Assembly (NCBI GenBank): GCA_900314715.1
Contig: OMWI01000004.1
Span: 1-64,000, forward strand
DNA length: 64,000 nucleotides
Direction of reading: 5' to 3'
From: an uncultured Prevotellaceae bacterium
GTDB lineage: Bacteria; Bacteroidota; Bacteroidia; Bacteroidales; Bacteroidaceae
A model generated the notes under the pieces. The model was not told where the DNA came from, did not search any database, and was given only the letters and a program-made list of their open reading frames with translations. Shown here piece by piece: positions 51,938-59,233 of this stretch. Position numbers and translations under genes: made by a program. Numbering within the stretch: the first letter of the stretch is position 1; each line of letters begins with the position of its first letter.

Positions 51938-53014
51938 ATGGCAGAACAAGAAGTTGTATTAATGAAAGGTAATGAGGCGATTGCCCATGCCGCTATCCGT
52001 TGTGGAGCAGATGGCTATTTTGGCTATCCTATCACTCCGCAAAGTGAGGTGATTGAGACATTGGCAGAGTTGAAGCCTTGGGAAACCACGGGTATGGTAG
52101 TCTTGCAAGCTGAGAGCGAAGTGGCTTCCATCAACATGATTTACGGTGGTGCCGGTGCTGGTAAGAGAGTGCTCACGTCATCATCTTCTCCAGGTGTTGC
52201 CTTGATGCAAGAAGGTATTGCATATATGGCAGGTGCAGAACTCCCAGGCGTGTTTGTCAACGTACAACGTGGAGGTCCAGGCCTTGGAACTATCCAACCA
52301 TCTCAAAGTGACTATTTCCAAGCAACGAGAGGTGGTGGTAATGGCGACTATTATGTTATCGTCTTGGCACCTAATTCCGTACAAGAAATGGCTGATTTCG
52401 TGGATTTGGCTTTTGAATTGGCTTTCAAGTATCGTAATCCTGCCATGATTTTGTCGGATGGCGTTATCGGACAGATGATGGAAAAGGTGGTATTGCCACC
52501 GTTTAAGCCTCGTAGGACTGAAGAGGAAGTGAAGCGCGAATGTCCTTGGGCAACCTTCGGTCGTACCAAAGATCGCGATATCAATATCATTACCTCGTTG
52601 GAGTTGAAGCCAGAAGTAATGGAACAAAAGAACTTGCACTTGCAAGAGAAATACCAACAAATCAGAGACAATGAAGTACGGTATGAGACGCAACAACTGG
52701 ATGATGCCGAGTACATGATTGTGGCATTTGGTAGTGCTGCTCGTATTGCCGAGAAAGCCATTGAGATTGCCCGAGAGGAAGGATTGAAAGTTGGTTTGTT
52801 CCGTCCGATTACCTTATGGCCTTTCCCTGAAAAGGAAATCGCCGCCGCCGCTAAGGGTAAGAAAGGCATATTGGTTGTTGAAATCAACGCAGGTCAGATG
52901 GTAGAAGACGTTCGTCTTTCCGTGAATGGTGCCGTACCCGTAGCACACTTCGGTCGTTTGGGTGGTATCGTTCCAGAACCAGAGGAAATCGTGAACGAAA
53001 TCAAGAAAATGTAA
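51938..53014 (+). CDS. vorB: 2-oxoacid:ferredoxin oxidoreductase, alpha subunit (VorB/KorA type)
   Basis: A 358-residue cytosolic subunit of the pyruvate:ferredoxin oxidoreductase superfamily. Seen: the N-terminal MKGNEAIAHAAIRCGADGYF, YPITPQSEVIETLAEL, and the domain II region GAGKRVLTSSSSPGVALM and QEGIAYMAGAE. The substrate could be 2-oxoglutarate or branched-chain 2-oxoacids; four-subunit enzymes of this type in Bacteroidetes are usually annotated as VorB. The reaction releases CO2, makes an acyl-CoA and reduces ferredoxin, which the Rnf complex encoded at 13.5-18.7 kb could use. Confidence 0.9.
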   Translation: MAEQEVVLMKGNEAIAHAAIRCGADGYFGYPITPQSEVIETLAELKPWETTGMVVLQAESEVASINMIYGGAGAGKRVLTSSSSPGVALMQEGIAYMAGAELPGVFVNVQRGGPGLGTIQPSQSDYFQATRGGGNGDYYVIVLAPNSVQEMADFVDLAFELAFKYRNPAMILSDGVIGQMMEKVVLPPFKPRRTEEEVKRECPWATFGRTKDRDINIITSLELKPEVMEQKNLHLQEKYQQIRDNEVRYETQQLDDAEYMIVAFGSAARIAEKAIEIAREEGLKVGLFRPITLWPFPEKEIAAAAKGKKGILVVEINAGQMVEDVRLSVNGAVPVAHFGRLGGIVPEPEEIVNEIKKM

Positions 53015-53053
53015 TTGAATGATACATAAAAATAACTGAAAAATCAGATAATT

Positions 53054-53818
53054 ATGAGCAATCAAGATATCATTTCACCAGAGAATCTGGTATATAAGAA
53101 GCCAACCTTGATGAACGATGTGGACATGCATTATTGTCCAGGATGTTCACATGGTGTTGTACATAAATTGGTAGCAGAGGTCATTGAGGAAATGGGGATG
53201 GAAGATAAAACCGTAGGTGTTTCACCCGTGGGATGTGGTGTGTTTGCCTATCGCTATCTTGATATCGACTGGCAAGAGGCAGCTCACGGACGTGCACCAG
53301 CAGTAGCAACCGCTATCAAACGCTTGTGGCCCGACCGTCTTGTGTTTACCTATCAAGGCGATGGCGACTTGGCTTGTATCGGTACATGCGAAACGATTCA
53401 TGCATTGAATAGAGGTGAGAACATCACCATTATCTTCATCAATAATGCCATTTATGGTATGACTGGTGGACAGATGGCACCAACTACGTTGATTGGCCAA
53501 AAGACTTCTACTTGTCCTTACGGTCGTGATCCTGAAATTCACGGTTATCCATTGAACATCACGGAATTGGCTTCTCATCTTGAAGGTACCTGCTATGTCA
53601 CTCGTCAGAGTGTAGAGTCTGTTCCTTCTATTCGTAAGGCTAAGGCTGCCATTCGCAAGGCTTTCGAAGCATCAATGGCAGGAAAGGGTTCTTCACTTGT
53701 GGAAATCGTATCAACTTGTAATAGTGGTTGGAAACTTTCTCCTGTGAAAGCCAATGAATGGATGAAAGAACACATGTTTGAGAAATACGTAAAGGGAGAT
53801 TTAAAGGATACTATATGA
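53054..53818 (+). CDS. 2-oxoacid:ferredoxin oxidoreductase, beta (TPP-binding) subunit
   Basis: A 254-residue subunit that binds thiamine diphosphate. Seen: YCPGCSHGVVHKLVAEV, the TPP motif GDGDLACIGTCETIHALNRG through NNAIYGMTGGQMAPTTL (about residues 98-142), and the Cys in CSHG common to the family. It lies 39 bp after the alpha subunit gene; its stop overlaps the gamma subunit start by 4 bp. Confidence 0.92.
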   Translation: MSNQDIISPENLVYKKPTLMNDVDMHYCPGCSHGVVHKLVAEVIEEMGMEDKTVGVSPVGCGVFAYRYLDIDWQEAAHGRAPAVATAIKRLWPDRLVFTYQGDGDLACIGTCETIHALNRGENITIIFINNAIYGMTGGQMAPTTLIGQKTSTCPYGRDPEIHGYPLNITELASHLEGTCYVTRQSVESVPSIRKAKAAIRKAFEASMAGKGSSLVEIVSTCNSGWKLSPVKANEWMKEHMFEKYVKGDLKDTI

Positions 53819-54360
53819 AAACGGAAATTATAATATCAGGCTTCGGAGGTCAAGGCGTACTTTCCATGGGAAAGATACTTGCTTATTCTGGCCTTATGGA
53901 AAACAAGGAAGTAACTTGGATGCCTGCATACGGACCAGAACAACGTGGTGGAACGGCAAACGTTACCGTTATTGTTAGCGATGAGCGTATTTCATCGCCT
54001 ATCTTGAGTAAGTATGACGTAGCAATTGTCTTGAATCAACCTTCATTGGATAAGTTTGAACCGAAAATTAAGCCAGGCGGCATATTGATTTATGATGGCT
54101 ATGGAATCATCAATCCTCCAAAGCGTGATGATATTCAAGTATATCGTATCGATGCAATGGACAAGGCCGCAGAGATGAAAAACTCTAAGGTGTTTAACAT
54201 GATAGTTTTGGGCGGTTTGCTGAAGGTTTGTCCTGTAGTAAGTACGGACGGATTGCAAAAGGCACTCTTCAAGAGTCTTCCCGAACGTCATCATGGCTTG
54301 ATTCCACTCAACATGCAAGCCGTTGATGAAGGCATGAAAATCATTGATAAGCAAAAGTAA
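53815..54360 (+). CDS. 2-oxoacid:ferredoxin oxidoreductase, gamma subunit
   Basis: A 181-residue subunit. Seen: ISGFGGQGVLSMGKILAYSG at the N-terminus, MPAYGPEQRGGTANVTVIVS, and a C-terminal KSLPERHHGLIPLNMQA segment, all typical of the gamma (2-oxoacid oxidoreductase, domain III) family. The start overlaps the beta gene by 4 bp. Last gene of the operon. Confidence 0.92.
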   Translation: MKTEIIISGFGGQGVLSMGKILAYSGLMENKEVTWMPAYGPEQRGGTANVTVIVSDERISSPILSKYDVAIVLNQPSLDKFEPKIKPGGILIYDGYGIINPPKRDDIQVYRIDAMDKAAEMKNSKVFNMIVLGGLLKVCPVVSTDGLQKALFKSLPERHHGLIPLNMQAVDEGMKIIDKQK

Positions 54361-54462
54361 ACTTCAAATAAGTTGAACTTTTTACTAATAAGCGTGTAAG
54401 TATTGCGCAGGCGGATAACCACGCATACTTACACCTTATTTATATATAGTAGTATTTATCTT

Positions 54463-57054
54463 ATGAAAAAATACATTTGTAGCAGAACTATGGTACTCGT
54501 AGCGAGTTTATTGACTACGATGTTTTCATGGGCAGCCGAGATTCCCGCTTACACCATTGCCGGCAACGACACCATTTGCCAAATATTCATTTATTCGCCA
54601 AGTGAGAAGGATGGTTTGCACTTAGCGTATTTAAAGGATGATGATACGTGGCAAGAAGTGGCGCAACTATGTGCTTCTGATTATTCAAGATGGGGTTCCG
54701 AGAAGCGTATGTATGCTCCTTACGTGGTTCATGCAAACGATGGTACTTGGCGCGCGGTATGGTCGGTCAACGATTATGCACCATGTATCGCCGTGGCATA
54801 TAGCGAGGATTTGGTTACTTGGCGACCACAAGATTATCCACGAATGAACGAGAAAGGTTGTAAAGAACCGATTGTCTTTGCCATGGACGATGGAACATTC
54901 GACATCTATTTCAAGTCAGACAATGGAAAACGTTACGTCCAGGCTTCCAATGATTTTCGCCATTTCGTTGAAGATTCCATTGCCAGTACGATAGACGATA
55001 TAGCTTGGGTGCGCGATACGGCAACCATCAACAACAAATTACGTGAGGGAAATCAATTTGATGTTCCTAAGGTTCACCTTGATTATATCATCAATTGGTT
55101 TGCTGCCATGAATCGTGAGAATGAGTTGAATCGTGAGACCATGAAAGATGATAACAAGCGATTTGCCCATCTTCCTGAAACGATGCATGCTACTTTGAAC
55201 GTGGATATGAATCAACAAAAGGCGATTAGCGATAAGTTGGTTGGTATCTTCTTCGAGGATATCAGTTATGCGGCAGATGGTGGCCTTTATGCCGAGTTGG
55301 TGCAAAACAGGGATTTTGAATATCGCAAAGGTGAAGGTCGTGGAAAGGAATGGGGGCCGACATTCGCTTGGCATTTCTCCAAGAATGTGCAACTCTCTAC
55401 CGACAATCCATTAAGTGCCAATAATCCTAACCATATCACGATGGAAATGGATACTATCTGCAATGATGGATGGGATGGAATCATGGATGAAGGTGCCATG
55501 TATGATTTCTCCGTTTATGTTCGCAACATCGATTGTCAAAAGAAGAAATTCAACGTTGCGCTTGTCAATGAGCATGGAATCGTATTGGCAGAGGGCGATT
55601 TTACTTCAGAGGGACAAGGATGGAAACAATATAAACTCTCGTTGAACACCGATAGCAAGAAACGTGCTAAGATGGTTCTCGCTGATGTGCAGAAATGTCA
55701 ATTACGTATCATCGGCAAGAAAAAGGGTAGGGTGGCTCTCGATATGATTAGCCTTTTCCCACATGATACGTTTAAGGGACATGGTTTACGTAAGGATTTG
55801 GCTGAGACTATTGCTGCTCTCAAACCAAAGTTCGTGCGTTTCCCAGGAGGTTGCATGAGTCATGGTGAGGGTATCGACAACATCTATCGTTGGAATCATA
55901 CTGTTGGACCGTGGCAAGATCGTAAGCCCGATTTCAATATTTGGCATTATCATCAGACGCGTGGATTGGGATTCTATGAGTATTTCCAATTTTGTGAGGA
56001 TATAGGTGCAGAACCATTACCTGTATTGGCAGCTGGTGTTCCTTGTCAAAACTCAGGTCCTAACGCAGAAGGCTATGGTGGTCAGCAGGGGGGTATTCCT
56101 ATGGAAGAAATGCCCGCTTATATTGATGAGTTGTGCAATATGATTGAGTGGGCAAATGGCGACCCTGCAACCAACAAATGGGCAAAGATGCGTGCTGATG
56201 CTGGTCATCCCGCTCCTTTCAACTTGAAATATATTGGTATAGGTAATGAGGATATTATCTCAACAACATTCGAAGAGCGTTGTGAGATGATTTGCAAGGC
56301 TATCAAGCAACGTTATCCGGATATCATCGTTTGTGGTACGGTTGGACCTTTCCACTATCCTTCTTCTGATTATATTGAGGGTTGGAAGTTTGCCAAGGAG
56401 CACAAGCAAGTTATCGACATGGTAGACGAGCATTATTATGAGAGTACGGGGTGGTTTATGCATCATTTGGACTATTACGATGAGTACGATCGTCAAGGTC
56501 CGAAGGTTTATATTGGCGAATATGCTTCGCGTACTCGTACCGTAGAATCGGCCTTGGCCGAAGCACTCTTCCTTTGCCATGTTGAGCGCAATGCCGACAT
56601 CGTTGAAATGACTTCATACGCTCCGTTGTTGGCCAAAGATGGTCACCACAACTGGAATCCTGACTTGATTTATTTCAACAATACTGACGTTACATTAACG
56701 CCAAGTTATGTGACGCAACAATTGTTTTCTACTTTCTCTGGCAATCGTTACATAACGTCGGAAATCAAGGTGGATGATGCCGTTAAACATCGTGTAGCTG
56801 CCAGTGTGGTGAAAGACAACAAGACGGGAAAGACGTATTTGAAATTGGTGAATGCTTTACCAGTAAAAATGGCTTTCGATGTCAAAGGCTTGCAATTACC
56901 TACAACGGTGAAATATCAAGGCTTTGAAGGGAAACCTGCTGAAACGAACTATTTGAAAGTAGATTCTCAAGATGATCATTCATCTGTTCCATTGAATATT
57001 CAGGGCTCAGTCATTACATTGCCACCATATTCGATGAGAGCTATAGAGTGGTAA
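54463..57054 (+). CDS. Alpha-L-arabinofuranosidase, GH51 family
   Basis: An 863-residue secreted enzyme that removes arabinofuranose from arabinan or arabinoxylan side chains. After a signal peptide (LLTTMFSWAAE) comes an N-terminal beta-propeller-like part (about residues 30-190) resembling a partial GH43 blade set, then a CBM-like region (about 290-440), and the GH51 catalytic domain (about 440-863). The likely acid/base is Glu596 in IGIGNED, and the nucleophile is Glu686 in VYIGEYAS. Start ATG 54463 is preferred to an in-frame codon at 54403 because of the signal peptide. Confidence 0.9.
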   Translation: MKKYICSRTMVLVASLLTTMFSWAAEIPAYTIAGNDTICQIFIYSPSEKDGLHLAYLKDDDTWQEVAQLCASDYSRWGSEKRMYAPYVVHANDGTWRAVWSVNDYAPCIAVAYSEDLVTWRPQDYPRMNEKGCKEPIVFAMDDGTFDIYFKSDNGKRYVQASNDFRHFVEDSIASTIDDIAWVRDTATINNKLREGNQFDVPKVHLDYIINWFAAMNRENELNRETMKDDNKRFAHLPETMHATLNVDMNQQKAISDKLVGIFFEDISYAADGGLYAELVQNRDFEYRKGEGRGKEWGPTFAWHFSKNVQLSTDNPLSANNPNHITMEMDTICNDGWDGIMDEGAMYDFSVYVRNIDCQKKKFNVALVNEHGIVLAEGDFTSEGQGWKQYKLSLNTDSKKRAKMVLADVQKCQLRIIGKKKGRVALDMISLFPHDTFKGHGLRKDLAETIAALKPKFVRFPGGCMSHGEGIDNIYRWNHTVGPWQDRKPDFNIWHYHQTRGLGFYEYFQFCEDIGAEPLPVLAAGVPCQNSGPNAEGYGGQQGGIPMEEMPAYIDELCNMIEWANGDPATNKWAKMRADAGHPAPFNLKYIGIGNEDIISTTFEERCEMICKAIKQRYPDIIVCGTVGPFHYPSSDYIEGWKFAKEHKQVIDMVDEHYYESTGWFMHHLDYYDEYDRQGPKVYIGEYASRTRTVESALAEALFLCHVERNADIVEMTSYAPLLAKDGHHNWNPDLIYFNNTDVTLTPSYVTQQLFSTFSGNRYITSEIKVDDAVKHRVAASVVKDNKTGKTYLKLVNALPVKMAFDVKGLQLPTTVKYQGFEGKPAETNYLKVDSQDDHSSVPLNIQGSVITLPPYSMRAIEW

Positions 57055-57226
57055 GAAGTGAGAGGTGAGAAGTGAGAGGTGAGAGAAAGAGGTGAGTGGT
57101 GAGAGGTGAGAAGTGAGAGAATAGTCTGTCTAATTGTGAATTGTGAATTAACAAAGCATATCTCTCACCTCTCACCTCTCACCTCTCACCACTCACCTCT
57201 TCCTATAACCTCTCACCACTCACTTC
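57055..57226. repeat. Inverted array of GTGAGAGG/CCTCTCAC words
   Basis: The left arm (57055-57119) is made of GAAGTGAGAGGTGAGAG and GTGAGTGGTGAGAGG words; the right arm (57161-57226) is made of their inverse, CTCTCACCTCTCACC and ACTCACCTCTTCC. A block of about 23 bp is identical between the arms in inverse. The short loop holds GTGAATTGTGAATTA, words also seen at 27836-27850. It begins immediately after the arabinofuranosidase stop codon. Confidence 0.85.
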
Positions 57227-57393
57227 TCCCCCCTCAGAACCCCCTAATTGCTTGATTTTTCTCAATATACATGGAAAAAAAGTGAAGTTTTATTCAAAAC
57301 TTTTGGTGGTTACGAGTTTTTTTGATTACTTTGCAACCGAAAAAGTATGAGATTATATTTGTAAGAGTTTTATAATCATAATTTTAGAAAGAT
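57227..57393. other. Upstream region of the OmpA-type gene
   Basis: No gene. A degraded -7 box, TTACTTTG, lies at about 57327-57334, some 60 bp before the start codon; it deviates from TAnnTTTG at one position. Confidence 0.35.
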
Positions 57394-58452
57394 ATGAAAA
57401 AATTAGTTGTATTATTTGCTGCTGCCCTTATGGCAGTTTCTGCTTCTGCACAAAACGTGACAGAAAGCAAGACGTTTGACAATTTCTATATTGGCATCAA
57501 CGGCGGATTAAGTGCTAAGACAACTCCTCCTACTGGTGGATGGTTGAATAAATTGAATCCTAACGCTGGTCTTCGTATCGGTCGTTATTTCACTCCTGTT
57601 TTCGGATTGGCAGTTGAGAGCAATGCTTATTTGTCTAATAAGCCTTATCGTTCTACCAAGACTTTCATTCGTGGTATCAACACCAGCCTTTTAGGAACTG
57701 TTAACTTGAGCAATTGGTTTGGCGGTTATCCTGGTGAACCACGTTGCTTCGAGGTAATTGGTTTGTACGGACTTGGTTGGGCTCACACCTTCGACCACAA
57801 TGTACTTCCAAAGGCTATCAATAGCTTGACTTCTAAGGCAGGTATCGATTTCGCATTCAACCTTGGTAGCAACAAGGCTTGGCAGGTTTATGTTGAGCCA
57901 GCTATCATCTGGGCTCTCAATGGTACAGGTTATGATGCTGTTGAGTACAACTTGAATAAGTCTATGGTTCAATTGAACGCTGGTATCGTTTATAAGTTCC
58001 GCAACTCTAACGGTACTCACAACTTCACCATCGCTCCAGGACGTGACCAAGCTGAAATCGATGCTTTGAACGCTCAGATTAATTCTCTCCGCGATGAACT
58101 CGCTCGCAAGCCAAAGGAAGTAATCAAGGAAGTGATCAAGGAAGTTCCTACAACTACCGTTCAAGAAGTTAAGGTTGAAGACCTCGTATTCGTAACCTTC
58201 GCACAAGGTAAGTCTGAGTTGACATTCGACGCTAAGGCTGCTTTGAACAACATCAAGGAAGGCAGACACGTACAAATCGTTGGTACAGCTTCTCCAGAGG
58301 GTAATCCTGAACTCAACCAAAGACTTTCTCAAGCTCGTGCAAATGTAGTTGCTGATTACCTCAAGACTCGTGGCGTTGTTGTAGATGAGGCTACTGGTAA
58401 GGGTGTTCAAGGTACTACATCTAACCGTCTTGCAATTGTTTACGTGAAGTAA
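57394..58452 (+). CDS. OmpA-family outer-membrane protein
   Basis: A 352-residue major outer-membrane type protein. Signal peptide MKKLVVLFAAALMAVSASAQ, an N-terminal beta-barrel (about residues 30-215, with FYIGINGGLSA and aromatic-rich strands), a short coiled segment (DALNAQINSLRDELARKPKE), and a C-terminal OmpA peptidoglycan-binding domain (about 265-352) containing VQIVGTASPEGNPELNQRLS and QARANVVADYL. It is expected to link the outer membrane to peptidoglycan. A strong terminator follows. Confidence 0.92.
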   Translation: MKKLVVLFAAALMAVSASAQNVTESKTFDNFYIGINGGLSAKTTPPTGGWLNKLNPNAGLRIGRYFTPVFGLAVESNAYLSNKPYRSTKTFIRGINTSLLGTVNLSNWFGGYPGEPRCFEVIGLYGLGWAHTFDHNVLPKAINSLTSKAGIDFAFNLGSNKAWQVYVEPAIIWALNGTGYDAVEYNLNKSMVQLNAGIVYKFRNSNGTHNFTIAPGRDQAEIDALNAQINSLRDELARKPKEVIKEVIKEVPTTTVQEVKVEDLVFVTFAQGKSELTFDAKAALNNIKEGRHVQIVGTASPEGNPELNQRLSQARANVVADYLKTRGVVVDEATGKGVQGTTSNRLAIVYVK

Positions 58453-58472
58453 TTCAAACATTCAATATCATT

Positions 58473-58510
58473 AAAAAGTGGCGATTCCATCGATAGAATC
58501 GCCACTTTTT
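58473..58510 (+). terminator. Terminator of the OmpA-type gene
   Basis: A perfect 15-bp stem, AAAAAGTGGCGATTC (58473-58487) with GAATCGCCACTTTTT (58496-58510), with A and T runs on the two sides, so it may act in both directions. Confidence 0.85.
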
Positions 58511-58548
58511 TCGTGTTTGTATGAAAGATGATGAATCTTTATTGTGCT

Positions 58549-58638
58549 TCAATCATTCATTTTAATGGCATTTGCCACCGCATCACTCACAATGTCGTTG
58601 AGTTGTTCGAATGTCAATTTATAATATTTCTCTGCCAT
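58549..58638 (-). CDS. Predicted 29-residue small protein
   Basis: Reads MAEKYYKLTFEQLNDIVSDA and ends VANAIKMND. It is predicted to be one amphipathic helix with an acidic middle. A full promoter lies directly upstream (-33 CTTG and -7 TATCTTTG, 20-bp spacer) and the -33 box overlaps a 25-bp palindrome at 58686-58710. The length, promoter and palindrome argue for a genuine small gene. No known family. Confidence 0.55.
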   Translation of the reverse strand: MAEKYYKLTFEQLNDIVSDAVANAIKMND

Positions 58639-58658
58639 AATAATGAATGTATTTGCCG

Positions 58659-58710
58659 CAAAGATAAAGAAAAAAACTGAGGTTCACAAGTTTGTGGACC
58701 ACAAACTTGT
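58659..58710 (-). promoter_or_regulatory. Promoter and palindromic operator of the 29-residue ORF
   Basis: On the minus strand: -33 CTTG (58687-58690), 20-bp spacer, -7 TATCTTTG (58659-58666). The palindrome at 58686-58710, ACAAGTTTGTGG with CCACAAACTTGT around a single A, is perfect over 12 bp per arm and overlaps the -33 box, so a dimeric repressor could block transcription. Confidence 0.6.
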
Positions 58711-58842
58711 AAACCTTTTGATTTCATTGTAATCGAATTCCTATTCGAAGTCCATCTATAAATAATGTGTTAGTCTTAAATTGTATTCGTGAAATAAAAT
58801 TCTCTCAAAAACCATAGACATAGAGACCATGTGAATGTGTTA
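58711..58842. other. Intergenic region
   Basis: AT-rich DNA upstream of the second BspA-like gene. No gene or further motif was recognised. Confidence 0.3.
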
Positions 58843-58930
58843 GTTTCATTTCGTATAATGGCCATGTACGAATCGTACATTAGCCATGTACGAATGGTAC
58901 ATTATCCATGTACGAAAAGATATTGCGGTC
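58843..58930. repeat. Tandem 22-bp array, four units, with variant TGTAC core (family member F)
   Basis: Units begin at 58843, 58865, 58887 and 58909. They read GTTTC-ATTTC-GTATA, TGTAC-GAATC-GTACA, TGTAC-GAATG-GTACA and TGTAC-GAAAA-GATAT, with linkers such as TTAGCCA. Geometry is identical to the TAAAC arrays (5-5-5-7) but the half-site is TGTAC. It lies about 300 bp upstream of the BspA-like gene. Confidence 0.8.
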
Positions 58931-59070
58931 ATTTGGAATTGTAACCTCCATTATTCATTCTCAATTTCTATAAGTGTTACAATAATTTTATAATTTGTGT
59001 AAAAACATTAAAAAAAAAACGATTATCGAAAAAAAAACATTTAAATTATAATTAATTAAAAAATAATAAC

Positions 59071-59078
59071 TACCTTTG
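59071..59078 (+). promoter_or_regulatory. -7 box of the second BspA-like gene
   Basis: TACCTTTG matches TAnnTTTG and lies 155 bp before ATG 59234, giving a long leader. No TTTG at the standard -33 spacing. Confidence 0.5.
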
Positions 59079-59233
59079 CACAACTTTGTGGACTTAAATT
59101 TCTTTTCCGACAAACTAAACGAAAGTGAAATTTGCCCTCAGTTGAAAATGACATATCTCTTTATGTTTTAATCAGAAGAGGTTTTTTTGTAAATAAACAA
59201 GATTTTAATATTAATAATAATAAACAAAAGATT

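Noticed and set aside
57055..57226. CRISPR-like or direct tandem repeat array
   Set aside because: The words are inverted between two arms and lack constant-length spacers; no cas genes are nearby.
59132..59233. Upstream start of the second BspA-like gene
   Set aside because: The extension lacks a signal peptide at its beginning, and the next ATG (59234) is followed directly by a good one.
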